Part shown: piece after piece, positions 23,284-35,532 of the stretch
Numbering within the stretch: the first letter of the stretch is position 1
Layout of the letters: each line of letters opens with the position of its first letter
From: Neopestalotiopsis rosae
Lineage: Eukaryota > Ascomycota > Sordariomycetes > Amphisphaeriales > Sporocadaceae
DNA length: 64,000 nucleotides
Assembly (NCBI GenBank): GCA_023078685.1
Contig: JALGAS010000006.1
Span: 2,852,001-2,916,000 of the forward strand
Direction: 5' to 3'
The notes under the pieces: model-generated
The model's database searches: none
Told to the model about the DNA's origin: nothing
The model's input: only the letters and a program-made list of their open reading frames with translations
Program-made: the position numbers and the translations under genes

Positions 23284-23876
23284 ATGGAAGACGGCCTCGG
23301 TTACAAATACCCCTCGCCCCTCACTGGCTACGAGAACGCGCCACCGCTGCCAGAGGAGAGACAGCCCGACAAGAGCTATGTGAATCCTGCGCGGGAAGCG
23401 CCCAGCAAGGCATACGACGAATTCATAGATCCGCTGGACAAGTCGCCGCGCGGAGGATTTGACGTACATATATATTACAACGCCAAGAACGACGAGCAAG
23501 CAAAGTACGCAAAGGAACTATGGGAGCGGATCCGGAGAGAGTGTAGGTTGACCCCTGCAGGACACGAGTCCATGGTATGCTGACAATATGATCAATAGTT
23601 CCTGAACTGTCTGTCTATTCATTCTGGGATAAGGCGATTGGACCTCATCCGGTGGCCATGTTCGAGGTCAACATCTACACGCCAGCGCAGTTTGGTGCCT
23701 TCATCCCGTGGCTGGCCATCTGGAGGGGTCCGCTTTCGGCCCTGATCCACCCCAACACGATTGAGGAAGGCGTCTCGCACCGCGACATGGAGAAGAGGAA
23801 CCACTCCCAAAGGGCCATTTGGATGGGCGAGAGATACCCGATTGATTTGAGTTTATTCAACCAGATGCCCAATTAA
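23284..23876 (+). CDS. DOPA 4,5-dioxygenase family protein
   Basis: Two exons, 23284-23542 and 23599-23876 (GTAGGT...TAG intron of 56 bases), give 178 aa. The family signature is clear: FDVHIYYN, then WDKAIGPHPVAMFEV, ALIHPNT and SHRDMEKRNHSQRAIWMGE, with the conserved histidines expected to hold the ferrous iron. Characterised members cleave the catechol ring of L-DOPA extradiolically, which in Amanita leads to betalamic acid and muscaflavin. Many ascomycete homologues have unproven substrates and may act on other catechols. The N-terminal 50 residues are Pro-rich and lack a signal peptide, so the protein is probably cytosolic. The internal ATG choice fits the usual family length. Confidence 0.87.
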
Positions 23877-25019
23877 TTGTCACATGCTATGAATGGCGAT
23901 TTATGGGTCATCTCGAACAGTGGACGAGCGATCCACATTTCGCGCACTCATCGCTTCACCCTTCGAAACCCTTCAAATAGATACCAATTTAATGATTCAT
24001 AAGTTATCGTGTTTTACTTCTTCATGCATTTATAACTGATGGAAAGCAATCAGATTATGTTCCATCCCCGAAAATTTGAGAAAGAAGGCCGACGGCAGCT
24101 CGAGTAAGCTTATCTCCGTGAATCTCCGAACATGGCACCTGCTCAGAGTCAGCCGCAGTATGCTCAACCAACGAGCAACGGGCATGCGAGAATCTGACAC
24201 CCATGATACAAATAACCAATCACTAGGCATGAAGCCGAGATGAAAGTCGCGACGCTGCACACTTCCTTCCCGTATCAAGCTTCTGATGCGGCGGGCCGCG
24301 TCTCACGAACTTTGTCAATGTCCACCCAGCCAACATGAATATCTCAGCTGAACGCGATCTTCCTCTTTCTTGGGTTCAGATGCACCTCCCAGGTCCACTC
24401 CGACCATCTGGCCAGCGCTCACATCAGAACGCTGCCATCATGCCCACGATTGAACGAGTCTCCACGAATCTCACGGCGCCCCCAATTATGCTTCTGTCAA
24501 GGTTGACAGTATTGGACTGCTGACATTGACATTTCACTCATCATTTTCTTCGCATTGGTCCCGCTCAGCTTCTAAATGTGCGGCTGGGAAGTCTTACTCA
24601 GGTGACCCCAAGAGGATCTGGAGCCCCAGTCCATACTACCGATAACATACCCCTCCACAAGTCAGCTCTTGACCCAAATGTCGAGATACCAGCGCATCTT
24701 GTCCGTATCTGGAAAGCGATCCGTAATCCCACGATAACTTCATTGGTCGAGGCGGACCCAAATACTACGTTCACTGCATTCACCCTCAAGGATCCTGTTG
24801 GGGGCCAAAAAGAGGCTGTTGGAACTGTTAGTGTCCTAGCAGTTTCCCTCATGTTACTGGGCTTGACGGCGTACCCCGCAAACATTAAAGAACCCCAGCA
24901 GGATATGGCTGATACCATATTGCGTTCTTTGATTTTTGCTTAAAACATTGTCTACAGCCACTCATTTTCTGACTTTGTGAAATTTTGTTCCTTGGCAACA
25001 TGACGACCAATTGACAAAG
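23877..25019. other. Intergenic, ambiguous short frames only
   Basis: About 1.1 kb between the DOPA dioxygenase gene and the CorA-like gene. At 24578-24943 both strands are open for over 100 codons and neither frame shows a domain, so I do not call a gene. Confidence 0.5.
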
Positions 25020-28000
25020 ATGGCACGCAGCCGAAGCGCTACCGCCAGAACCACGCGCGAGCCGGTTCTATGTCGTGACAGATTCATCGATAAAAGTTAT
25101 ATCAAAGATGGCAAGAGCGGAGTGGATTACTTGAAGGCGCCTTTGGATCATTCCAAGGACTCATTGGCATCGTACCTGAGCCTCAGGTTTGCGGCAAAAG
25201 ACGATTTCATGAAACAATTGAAGAACGCGTCCCCCAAAGACTGGGAACGCGTTGATCACGAGATCGAGCGCATTCGATTGGACCGTCAAAAATTTCGAGA
25301 TAATCCCAAGAAGCAAGCTTTGAACACCGAGCTCCAAAAGTCTTACGAAAGTTGGAGGACAACGATACTCAATCCATCTGAACTTCATCGAATCAAAATC
25401 GAGCGCGAGAAGCAAGTGAGAAAGCTCCCATTCAACGATGCGCACAAGAGCAGCTTGAACGGCTGGGACTCGAAGCATCTCAAGCAACTTGAATATCTAG
25501 TGAATGAAGAACATCCAGCTCCTGTATCTGGGCGTGTCAGCCGAAGTCATTCAACTTCTCACAAACAACCAGTCCATTCCAATGCCGCAAAGCCACCACA
25601 GTCGACCGTCCAAGCACCTCAAGAGTATGGCACCGACGATCCATACCACGGGTTTCGGGCTGGAGCCCTGTACTTCAAGAAAAGACCCGATGGAACTCTG
25701 AAGGGAATCACTTCCGAGAACGAAAAGTACAAGGACACCAAGTTTCCTAACCAAAAGATAGCGCTGAAGGACATTCTGGATAACCCGGACAATAATCCTC
25801 TGTCTGAAAAGCGACCTAATGATGAGGTCCGATACTTCCACTTTCCCAGTAATAATATGGAATGGATTGAGGTTAGGCTCCTTAATTCTGACATGGGCAC
25901 TGTGATTACCAGGACTGATGACTGACAACTCCCTAGAAAGCTATCAAGCAATACTACAGTAAACGGAATGCGCCCACAAAGGACGGTGAAATGCTTCTAA
26001 GCCGAGAATACTGGACTGGCCAGATGCATGGCGGCGGTCCTGTAGATTATACAAATGATGCGCGCCGGACAACTCCGGTACATTCAAGGCACATGAGGAC
26101 AAAATGCTCACTGGTCCCGCGAGGTGCGCAGCCATTGTTGGACTTCCTGGAACACTCACTAATAGCGCGTAGACCTTCGACCAAGGTTCCAAAAAAGTCA
26201 ATCAACGGGGTATATCCCCACACCCGTAAGCCCAAGTGGAAAAAGGCCACCGCCACGGGCCATGTCTCTCGGCGTTCCTATCGCTGAGAAGAATGTGGCA
26301 ATATTCGTAGGTCCCCGACTTTGATACGAACCCGGACACGTAAATAAGTCTGAAACTTCACTTACAAAATCTTTTAGCTACCATATTTACATTGGGAAAC
26401 CAGCAGCCGTCGAGCGGAAATGGTGAAGGTCGTCAATGAGGCAATAGGTACCGATTCCAAAACACACCGAAGAAAGCTTCTCTTGCCTCAAGCTGTGGAC
26501 GAAGCCTTGAAAAACGAAGCTCTGAAGAAGAAAAAGTCAAAGAATGGAGCGAACACCAAGCACAAAGTGGTAGAGCGCAAGTAAGTCATCATCGACGTAA
26601 ATCACTGGATTTCTATTGTTACTGATATCATCATAGACAACACCTGGCGAGATATCTTTTCGCAGTTGCTCGAATGGCCGAAGAAATAGACTATGCTGCA
26701 GACGAGAAGTTGCTGAGAGAAAAGGTCAATATCCATTCGCCGCTACATGTTCGTCGTACTTTGGATCAATACTACTTTCTTACCTTGGACAATACCTCGG
26801 AAAGAGACCGAGATCAAGTCGTGTACCGAGGGACTCGATCACTCAGCTCGACCACTCGTGTCGTCATGGTCGATCAACTGTGGATGTGGATCCTAGACGA
26901 CAGTAGGTATCCTTCTCGGGTAAATGCGCAGAACACGCTGACATTGCCAAGACACAATAATCACTTCCTTTCCCCGGAGATGGGGAAGGAATAAGCCTGA
27001 TCCATCGGGAGTTCACAAGAGTCTGCGGGTGCGGCTTGGTCAAAGAAGGGAGGTGATCAAGTCCATACACCATCTTGGTATGCCGCCCCATACTATACTG
27101 AAATGAGATTGAACTGCTAATATGGATTAATGACAGCCATGATAATTATGGATCAATGCTCGCGAGTCTTCTTTGACCGTACCCAACCTCTAGATCAGCG
27201 TCCCGAGGTTATGGACCTGTTCGCGGCAGCTATCGGCACTGTGGTGAGCACTGACATAATTCTTGGAACCGCAGCCATCCAATATTGACCTTTCGTAGAC
27301 AGAAAAGACCCGAATCGCTTATGATCATTTTTGGAGATCCATCGGACAGGACCAACACTACAAAGGGCAATTGGTGATTAACCCTGAAGGTATAGTCCTG
27401 AAGGAGGCGCAGGACATCGTCGAGGAGCTTATGATCATGAAGCGAGTCTATTGCGAACAGATCAAGGTGGCAAAGGAGTTCATGAGACATTTGACACATC
27501 CCCATGGAAGACACGCAGCCATGTCGGGTGATGCACTCCTCATTAACAAGTTCATATCTGAGCTCAAGAAAACAATGGCCAAAGATATCGAGGACGATGA
27601 TTACGATACACTCGACTTGGAAACTCGAATTGACGAAGAGTCTGTTCATGAAGCTCATGACTTGATCGAATTGTTGCAGGCTCGACTTGAAGAAATCACA
27701 GATTTGGAAGAAGCAGCCATGAGAGCTTGTACTCAAGTAAGTTCATCACGATTATGCCGTCGCACGAATGTCTACTGATGAATACTTCTCACTAGCTCGA
27801 AGGTCTACTTTCGCTGAAACAACAGCAAGCCTCAATCGTCGATGCGAGAGCAGCTCTAGATACTGCGAACGAGAGCTACAAGCAGGGGCGCACCATTCAA
27901 GCGTTTACCATTGTTACCATTGTATTTGTGAGGACCCCTCTTCCCTACCACGCCACTTTTCTAGGGCCAGCCTTTCTCTAATGCATTTTGATACGTGATA

Positions 28001-28653
28001 GCTTCCACTGGGGTTTATTGCAGCATTCTTTGGCATGAACAATGTCGAGATTAATGACGCGCCATGGATGAGTCTATGGCAGCAAATCAAGTGGATGTGT
28101 AAGTGGCATATAAACACACGAAAGTAATGAAGAACGTGGGCTGACCACCGCACATGAAGTTGGAGGGACCGCTGTGGTCATCTTTATTTCCATCTCTTTG
28201 GCCTTTGGCAGCTGGTTTCGCGATTTGACTGCATGGATCCGCGCAGTCTTGCGGTTTGCTTTCCAAGTGCCGTGGGCGAAATTGTCCGAGGGGACAGAAA
28301 TTACCATCGTACACGACTGGTGGAAAAACAGCTTGTTCAATAGCAAGAATCTTGATCGAAAGCGCGAGAGTGTGTTGGCAGATATTTCCAGGAAAAAGAG
28401 AGAGAAACAGTATATCCTGCAGCAAGAAACACTTGAGAAAGATGAAGATGAAGAGGAGGAAGACGGGTATACGTTGCGAAGAGCATCGAGGTTGGACCTA
28501 AGACCTAAAAGGAACAATATGAAGCAATATGGATGGGACATCAACATGGGAGATCACCACGTGGCGGACGACCAGGGCGTAGACTACAAACGGATTCTAC
28601 AGCAGATAAGGCCAGCGCGGTTAGGAAGGAGAGCGGACGATTTGGCCGTCTAG
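25020..28653 (+). CDS. Fungal CorA-like divalent-cation transporter family protein
   Basis: Eleven exons (25020-25871, 25937-26123, 26173-26306, 26378-26580, 26637-26902, 26952-27077, 27137-27243, 27299-27736, 27796-27927, 28002-28098, 28160-28653) give 1011 aa. The long cytosolic N-terminus has landmarks of this fungal family: RYFHFPSNNMEWIE, LPYLHWETSS, HVRRTLDQYYFLTLD, RDRDQVVYRGT, RVVMVDQLWMW and PRRWGRNKPDPSGVHKS. A helical stalk leads into LLSLKQQQASIVDARAAL. Two membrane helices follow, the first ending in the CorA signature FFGMNN. The C-terminal tail is charged. CorA channels pass Mg2+, Co2+ or similar ions as pentamers; the role of these large fungal versions is not established. Every intron junction keeps the frame and restores family sequence, so the model is well supported. 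Confidence 0.87.
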
Positions 28654-28728
28654 TTGCCTGTCAATACATAGAAAATCGATGCCTGTTATACAACTCCTCT
28701 ATCATGGTTCTGTTTTCCCCACCAATAT

Positions 28729-28784
28729 GAAAAGAAAAAAAAAAATAGAAAAGAAAATTAGAAAAAAAGGAAGAAAAAGAACAA
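28729..28784. repeat. Purine-rich A/G tract
   Basis: Mostly A with scattered G, about 75 bases past the stop of the CorA-like gene. It probably belongs to its 3' untranslated region. Confidence 0.6.
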
Positions 28785-29764
28785 GAATACACTTGTAATT
28801 ATGACATGTACCCCAAATCAATTGCGCCCTTTGAATATATCAGATGGCTAACCAAATATGGTGCTCGAGAATTTGAACCAAACTCGTCGCCTTACAAAAC
28901 GAGATCGTCGGGGAAGACCGGACTTAACTAGCACTTGATCTTTCCTATCTCCCCGAAAAGCTCAACCTGTAGTTTTCGGCTTCGAAACTTGAATTAAGTA
29001 ACTCTCGCCGCAGAGCCGCAGACAGCCTTGCGATCCATCCATTCCCTCGTTGGTCTTGTCAACTAATTCGAGGATAACCATCCAGACGCCATAAGCTGAC
29101 GCGACGACCTTTGCAGAAAGTTTGATACCAAAAGTGAAGCCGACTAACATATTTCATTACTGACTATGAGAGCCAGGACTCAAAATACGATGACTTTCAA
29201 TTTGCGAAATAGACAGTCTCGGTCCAGTGTGATACCATGGACAACAACCATGAATGCTGATCAATTTTTCATCCAGAGGTCAACGCATAAAATCTTCCTG
29301 TCTCCAATTACGACGTTGCCGCCGGACTATGGCCACAGAGAGTTAGTATAAGATAATTGACATAGGGGTTTCTTGCTTCGCTGTCATGACCTATGATGTC
29401 GACCTACGCAAATTGTGCTTGTTTTCAATTACAACGACAACTGACATAAGAAGAATCAAATCGAACAGATCAAGGTATTAGTTTATTAGTATGATTTCGC
29501 GCAGCCCGGTATCCTTCCAAGCTAGGCAAGCAATTCGTTCGCATAAGCTACATCTGGGGAGGCGGATAATGCAAATACTTGTAACCTGAACCATATGACC
29601 AATGATAGACCAACATGACCCAGAAAACAAGCTCCCCTCTGCAAGGTTCATAAACTAAAGCTGCCTAGATTCAAGCCAAAAAGAATCGACGGTATGAAGC
29701 ACGAAGTCCGCGGAATCCGCCATCACGTGGGATACTAGGCTTGAGCGTTAGCACTTATCCGGAG

Positions 29765-29774
29765 GCAAATCCGG
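29765..29774 (+). promoter_or_regulatory. AAATCCGG element upstream of the Zn2Cys6 gene
   Basis: GCAAATCCGG starts 61 bases before the regulator's ATG. The same ten bases recur twice in the promoter shared by the transporter and lyase genes, suggesting that the regulator controls itself and them. Confidence 0.4.
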
Positions 29775-29825
29775 CGCCGCGCGGATTCTCTTCCAGCTTG
29801 TCCGAGCTCAACACATACAAGGACA

Positions 29826-32203
29826 ATGGCGAAGCGAAAAACCCGAATGATCAAGGGTAAAAGTATGGCGACCGTGACGCCAGAATCCGACGTGGCAGAT
29901 CGCCAACCTCGAGTTGTGTCCCGTCCGTCGACTGCGGTCCCCAGTAAAAGACCCGGACTGCTTTCGCGAGATGTCCTCGAGAATCCGAGAAAGGCTCCCA
30001 AGACCAGCCGGGCTTGCGATGCATGCAAGCTGAAGAAGACACGGTGTACCGGGACGAGGCCCTGTGATCGCTGTGTCCAGCGCGGCTTGCACTGTATCTA
30101 CGAGGCGGCTTATTCGAGAGGCAAAGCACCAGAGCCGCCTCCACGAGAGTAAGTCAGACCTAATTAACATAATACCTAATCCGGACTTGTTACACAACAT
30201 TGAGCAGGTCTTTTTTTTTTCTAATACGAAGTTGTTGTCCCTTTAGAACACCTTTGGTCGAGGCTGATGCACAGGATGCACCAGCGAGTCGCATGGATGA
30301 TGAATCGCACCCTGAAGAAGCATCCGAGTCCATTACAACTAGGGATTCCCCCGAGTTCGAACATGCAGAAATTGAGGGTCGGTACGTCGATCCGACTTCT
30401 GCACTTACGTTTTTGCATCGAGCTCAGCGGCGCTTTCTCCATCAAGCCAAGAACACGAGTGCCGACGACCTTGGCCACATAAGGCGCCTAGACAGTGATG
30501 ATGACGGCACGCAAAAGAGCCCCCAGAGGGTCAACCTGGTGGGCCTCCCAACCGATGCGACGAGCCTGGTAGAGTTCTACTTTGAAAATTGCGTAGTGAC
30601 ATATAGCATGTTCCACCGCCAAAGTGTCGAGGGATGGCTTGCTGCTGCTGTCAACACCGTGGATCCAGGGGTATCCGTGGTGGCTCGAATTGGCAGTGCC
30701 CGTACGGCAATTCTGTTCACAATATTGGCAATTGCGACGCTGAGGCTGTCCAAGATGACCAGTAGTGGCATGAGTACCGCCGGATGGAACATGGACGACC
30801 CACGTCGCCTCGGCGACCACTACTTTGCTTCCGGATCGTCACTTATAGAACGTGAAGCGGAGCAGCCGACTTTGGAAATGGCACAAGCGTGGCTAGTGCA
30901 AGTGCTTTACCTCCTACAAACGGCACGGATGAACAAGGCCTGGTATCGCCTGGGGGCTGCCTACCAGGTCGTCGCTGCACTCGGCCTGCATCGTCGTTCG
31001 GGTCGCAAGCGTGACGAGCCTGCAAAATCCTCACCGGCATTCATCAACCTGCAGTGTGGCAGGAGAACGTTTTGGGTCGCTTATACAATCGATGCGTATC
31101 TAAGTATAGTGCTCGGTAGACCAAGGTACTTTCACGATGAGGACATCAGTCAGATCCTTCCCGACGCCTTGAATGACGAGGATATCGGCGGATCTGGTTT
31201 AGACGGATTGGACGAAGCGACCGAGTATGACTGCAACATGGATGCAGTAATTGCACATTCGCGGCTGGCCATGATCATTAGTGGCATCTCACGCAATGTA
31301 TATACAGTCAAGAGCACGCCGAAAGAGCATCGTCTTGCTTCCGCCAAGAAAGCTGGACAGGAGCTGAGAAGTTGGTATGCCAACCTGGCACCTCACCTTC
31401 GGTCAGTCCGACCATCTAGTCTGATTCCGAGCCTGAGGCGACAGGCGGTGGCGTTGAGACTCGCGTACCACCATGGTCTCATGCACGCTTATCGTCCCTT
31501 TTTATCCAGCAATGACGGCGAGACTGATGCTCTGGGTGGCATTGCTGAAGACTGCCTGTCGTCCTCCAAGATTGTGCTGCAGACTGTTGATGCCATGGCC
31601 AGAGACAATGCCGTGTACCATGCGTTCTGGTGGACGTCGTACACAATATTCTGCGCGCTGACCATTGTCTACGTTTGGGAGATCCAGCAGCGCACCGGCG
31701 GCTACGAGTTGACCGAGGAAAATCGCCGGGTCTTTGCCCTGGCAGAAAAATGCCACGGTTTGCTTGCCCAGTCTACTTCCCTCGACTCGCCCAACCGGCG
31801 CTATGCCGTGATTTTGGAAGAGCTCCGACAGGAAGCACAAATTCAGCACTCCGGTGCTACTCCGGCGACGGTGACCACAGCCCCGACACCCAGCGCGGTC
31901 AATACCTCGATGGACTCTAGGCCGGTAGATATTGGTCTGTCACCACATTCGCCCATACCGATAATGGAACCGACTACGTCTAGTGTCTGCGATATGTCGC
32001 AGTCGTTCCAACAGTGGCAGCCGATGAATTGGCTAGAGCTCGATGCCTCGGTAAGTTCTAGAATCACAAACACCCTGGGACATATTATTGTTTTACATAT
32101 ACCTCAATGTATCACGAGGCTAATCTTCAAGGCGCAGGCATTCGTCCCTTATCCAGATCTCAATACTTCTATCGATGCATATCTGGAGCCGGATCTGATG
32201 TAA
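29826..32203 (+). CDS. Zn2Cys6 transcription factor with fungal_trans domain
   Basis: Exons 29826-30148, 30247-32050 and 32138-32203 give 730 aa. The binuclear zinc cluster is complete: Cys64, 67, 74, 80, 83 and 90 with spacing 2-6-5-2-6 (CDACKLKKTRC, CDRCVQRGLHC). The fungal-specific middle homology region lies at about residues 190-480, with the characteristic RRTFWVAYTIDAYLSIVLGRP stretch around the CQ/RRTFW core. The last intron (87 bases, GTAAGT...GCGCAG, branch-like CTAAT) is in frame and has no stop, so retention would add 29 residues near the C-terminus. Basic residues before the cluster (KRKTR) may be a nuclear signal. Its neighbours, an MFS transporter and an aldolase-type lyase, make it the likely pathway-specific activator. 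The inducer is unknown. Confidence 0.9.
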
Positions 32204-33224
32204 ATTGATCAGAGCTTACACAGCAATATTGATTCCGATGGTCGATTCTCGTGACTGTACAGGAGTATATTGAGAGCGTATATACATTCTTTTGTATGCT
32301 TGAGTGCAATGAAAATCCATAAACATAATCATTACAAAAAGTTCTAGCGCACAGAGTCTTTTCGAAGAAGAGAAGATTCCGTGATAGTCAATGGGTTTAA
32401 TTACCTTGAAGGCATAACCTCCAGACCCATGACGGTGCAACAGTCTCAAACAAAGGAGACGATACGTAATGGTAAGCAATCCTGGAGGTGACGCCTTCCA
32501 AGGACTGGCTCAACGAAAATATGGTTAAGAGAACCTTTGGACAATTGGTGTCAGCAGTACTTGACGAACTCGTCAGCATGTCTGTCTCAACTCTACCGAA
32601 GCACACTGAAAATGCTCGAGGGAGTGGACGCCTAGGGATGTGCAACGAGTTGGGACCCTAATGGGATGGAAAGTGACAGATGGACCGTCACTGCGCGTTA
32701 GTGATGGCCGGCCGATAGCAACTTTATAACCCAGATTCGACGCATTCCAGTCTCTGCTCAGCAAATGATTGATGTCTTAAATCTCTGAGGGCACTGTTTG
32801 CGTGCCCTGCCTCCACTCTGCCTTCGGTTTGACCTTCGACATACTCGTCAAGCCCAGGAGGCGGAGGCCTTCTTCCTTTCTCCTCGTGTCAACTGTCGTA
32901 GTGGCCGATTTATAATTATTATAAAAAAACGTTTTATAGCTTTCTTTTCTCGAGAAAATTTCATCTTTTTACGCAAGCCCGCCTTTTCGGACTAATTTCT
33001 CCGCCTGTTCTTTATCCGTCAGTTTCTCGGCGTCATCTCGATGATGATCTCCCCGAGAGCGAATGCGAGCTGAGATCTGGTGATCCGTGTTTTGAGACCG
33101 TCCCCTTCGGTCGCTCAAGCTCACCTCTTTCCGGAGCTCGCGCGTTCTGGTTTGCGATAGTACTCCCGGCACAGAAAGATTTGCTCACTTATATACCTGT
33201 TCTTGTATTGTATATCTGTAGCGT
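32204..33224. other. Intergenic between convergent regulator and transporter genes
   Basis: About 1.0 kb between two facing stop codons. I see no gene. A short A/T-rich stretch lies near 32905-32970. Confidence 0.55.
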
Positions 33225-35003
33225 CTATAGCCTGTATCTAAATAGCGGACTACGATCTCCCATCTTCTCTAGTTGTTCCGCGCTGTATTGGTCCCGAATG
33301 AGCTCCTCGCTCTTGCGGGCATTCTTCTTGTTAGACGTCCACAGCAAGAACTCCAAGACGAGCATGGCAAGAATACCCGCCGATCCAAAGGCAAGCGAAT
33401 TGCCGTATCCAGTGGGATATCTCGGGGCCTCGCTGTCGATGTAAATGTAACTTCCAATGACTCCACCGATATTGCCGGCACAGACCAAGTAACCAATGCT
33501 AATGGCACGTTTGGTGGCGCCAGCAGAATTGGCGATATTCCAGGCGTTAACACCAGGGAAGATGGGATACATGCCGGCGCAGGCAAGGCAGACGGCAAAG
33601 TAGCAGAGCGCGATATTGCTAGCAATCTCGGCGGCCTTGGAGAACAAGATGGCGAAAGCAACGACCAGACACACCTGCGGGCCAACGATAAAGGGCATGC
33701 GCCAGCGGCACTTGTCCGCGAGGACCGAGACGACGTACGCCGACACGGCGCCGCAGGCGTAGGGAGGAATGGTGAGGAGCTGGGCGTTGGCCGAGGTGAA
33801 GCCCATGGACTTTACAATGGTCGGCATGGTGAACTTCATGGCGTAGTTGGGCACGGCGTTGGACCAGCTGCCGAGGATCAAGAGGTACATCTTCCAGTCG
33901 CAAATGACGGCGAGGAGTGCGTCCTTATTGAAGTGCCCCTTGTGACCCTCGGCGGCGGTAGGAGTTTGTTGTTGTCGCGCGGCCTGGCGTAGTTCGAGGA
34001 ATCGAATCTCGTCGGGTTCAAGCCATCGACCTGACAAGGCGGGCGTGTCGATGAGGAGTACGAAGCAGAGCAGCCCCATCACTACTGTGAGCAGACCCTC
34101 AATGATGAAGATCTTTGTATATATTGTCAGTCTAGAAACTCGAGTCCTTAGGGAGGGCTAAGTCTTACCCATCTCCATCCGGCAAGTCCTGCATAACCAT
34201 TCATCTTGGAAATGCCCCATGCGAGCAACCCGGAAAAGGCGCCACCGGAAGCAGCTGATGAATAGAGCAGAGCGATGCGAGCTTGTGTCTCGTCGGGCAT
34301 GTACCATTTGGATACAAGCAAGATTGCTCCTGGGAAGAAGCCAGCCCTGCGTAGAGGCGTGAGCCTGAGAATCAAGATTGTCAGGGAGGGGTCGGTTGCT
34401 TACTCGAACAGTCCGAGGAAGACTCGGACTGCACAAAGGCCACCAAAGTTCTGGACGAGACCGGTCAAGGTCATGATTATTCCCCAACCTAGAACTAGTA
34501 TACCAATGTATACCGAGGGTCTTGCAAATTTTTCAAGAATCATGTTGCTCGGAACTTCGGCGAGGATATAGGGTACGAAAAAGATGGACAGTGCAATGTT
34601 GTATTGTTCTCCGGTCATGTGGAGATCGGTCAACAACCCTTCGATCTTGGCGTTGCCTGTGATACCATTAATTAATTTTGAGTTGTACGAGATAGATCTG
34701 GACTGTTCATACCGATGTTTGTCTTGTCGAGGTAAGTAATGAGGTAGAGGAAGAGAAGCATTGGTATCAAACGGAACTGAGAAGGAGAATTGTATTAGTT
34801 ACACATCAAGAAGTATCGAGAACATAGCCCAGATCACTCACATCAACCTTCCTGATTGCCCTCTTCTGCTTCTTCAATGGAAAATTTTCAAGAAAATGGG
34901 CATCTTCAGCACTGAGACCATGGGCAGACATGATCTGCCCCTTTTCAACATGTACCGCTTCGGCCTTGTCTGGTTGTTCGGGATTGTAAGTTATTTCTGA
35001 CAT
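33225..35003 (-). CDS. MFS transporter, anion:cation symporter (allantoate/nicotinate permease-like) family
   Basis: Five exons (35003-34842, 34776-34713, 34656-34404, 34346-34169, 34112-33225) give 514 aa. After a 50-residue cytosolic N-terminus the first helix reads FRLIPMLLFLYLITYLDKTNIGNAKIEG, which contains the DxTNIGNAK signature of the Dal5/Tna1 group. Further typical segments are FVPYILAEVPSNMILEK, RVFLGLFEAGFFPGAILLVSKWY and GWRWIFIIEG. Twelve helices are expected. Family members import carboxylates, vitamins or ureides with protons. It shares an 828-base promoter with the lyase gene on the other side, so its cargo is probably the lyase's precursor acid. That link is inference. Confidence 0.9.
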
Positions 35004-35228
35004 ATTGAAGAGTTTGGCACTATTTCAACAGAAGTAGTGATAAAGTATGACATGATCCCCTCTGACCACGTCCCATCATACTTCAAGACAACTGGAGTTC
35101 TTTATATCCAGGACTGGGCCAATACTGGGCAAAACACACGACTGCAGCCAATATGATCTAGCTACGCCAAGAAATATGGGGAAGACATAATCTGGGGTAA
35201 GCGAAAGGAATGTTGAGCCATACCGAGT

Positions 35229-35240
35229 GCAAATCCGGGG
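35229..35240 (+). promoter_or_regulatory. GCAAATCCGGGG element, copy 1
   Basis: This 12-base sequence is identical to that at 35630-35641, 401 bases away in the same promoter. Its first ten bases also occur before the regulator gene at 29765. Confidence 0.45.
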
Positions 35241-35346
35241 TACGGGTGCTGTGCTACTCCGCCTGGTGGTACGCCACATAGCCAAGCTGAAAGAAAGCCG
35301 AGTCAGAAGCGCGAAAAAATCTCGTTTGATGTTCCGAGCGTCAGTC

Positions 35347-35370
35347 CGGATTCGCGGATACCCGGATTTG
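35347..35370 (+). promoter_or_regulatory. Three CGGAT direct repeats at 8-base period
   Basis: CGGAT begins at 35347, 35355 and 35363, so the units are CGGATTCG, CGGATACC and CGGATTTG without any gap. Such direct repeats are the kind of target used by Zn2Cys6 regulators. Binding here is inferred. Confidence 0.5.
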
Positions 35371-35532
35371 ATGGGCCCGGGAAACAGATGGTGGAGACGA
35401 GCGCCTCTTATTGTGTCATGATCAAGTATTGCATCCAACCAAATGACCCCCTCGATCATGATGGTTTCCTGACTTGGAATATCTAGTGGTCGGCTGCATG
35501 ATTGGTGTTATAGTCATTCCATGGGAGTAATA

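Larger units (their letters stand above)
28654..29825. other. Intergenic, promoter of the Zn2Cys6 gene at its right end
   Basis: About 1.2 kb. Close to the regulator gene it holds a TCCGCGGA palindrome at 29707-29714, a CACGTG box at 29724-29729 and GCAAATCCGG at 29765-29774. A 62-codon minus-strand frame at 28962-29150 is not convincing as a gene. Confidence 0.55.

Noticed and set aside
24578..24943. Open frames of over 100 codons on both strands
   Set aside because: Neither has a family motif. The plus frame starts with GTG rather than ATG, and there is no splice pattern to extend either.
28860..28895. A TTTGAACC stretch resembling the T-arm of a minus-strand tRNA
   Set aside because: The flanking bases do not pair into a T stem, and no acceptor or anticodon arm can be built.
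28962..29150. A 62-codon minus-strand ATG frame
   Set aside because: It reads somewhat like protein but is short, isolated, and lacks any motif or upstream element.
33273..33992. A 239-codon plus-strand frame with collagen-like composition
   Set aside because: Antisense to the last exon of the MFS transporter.
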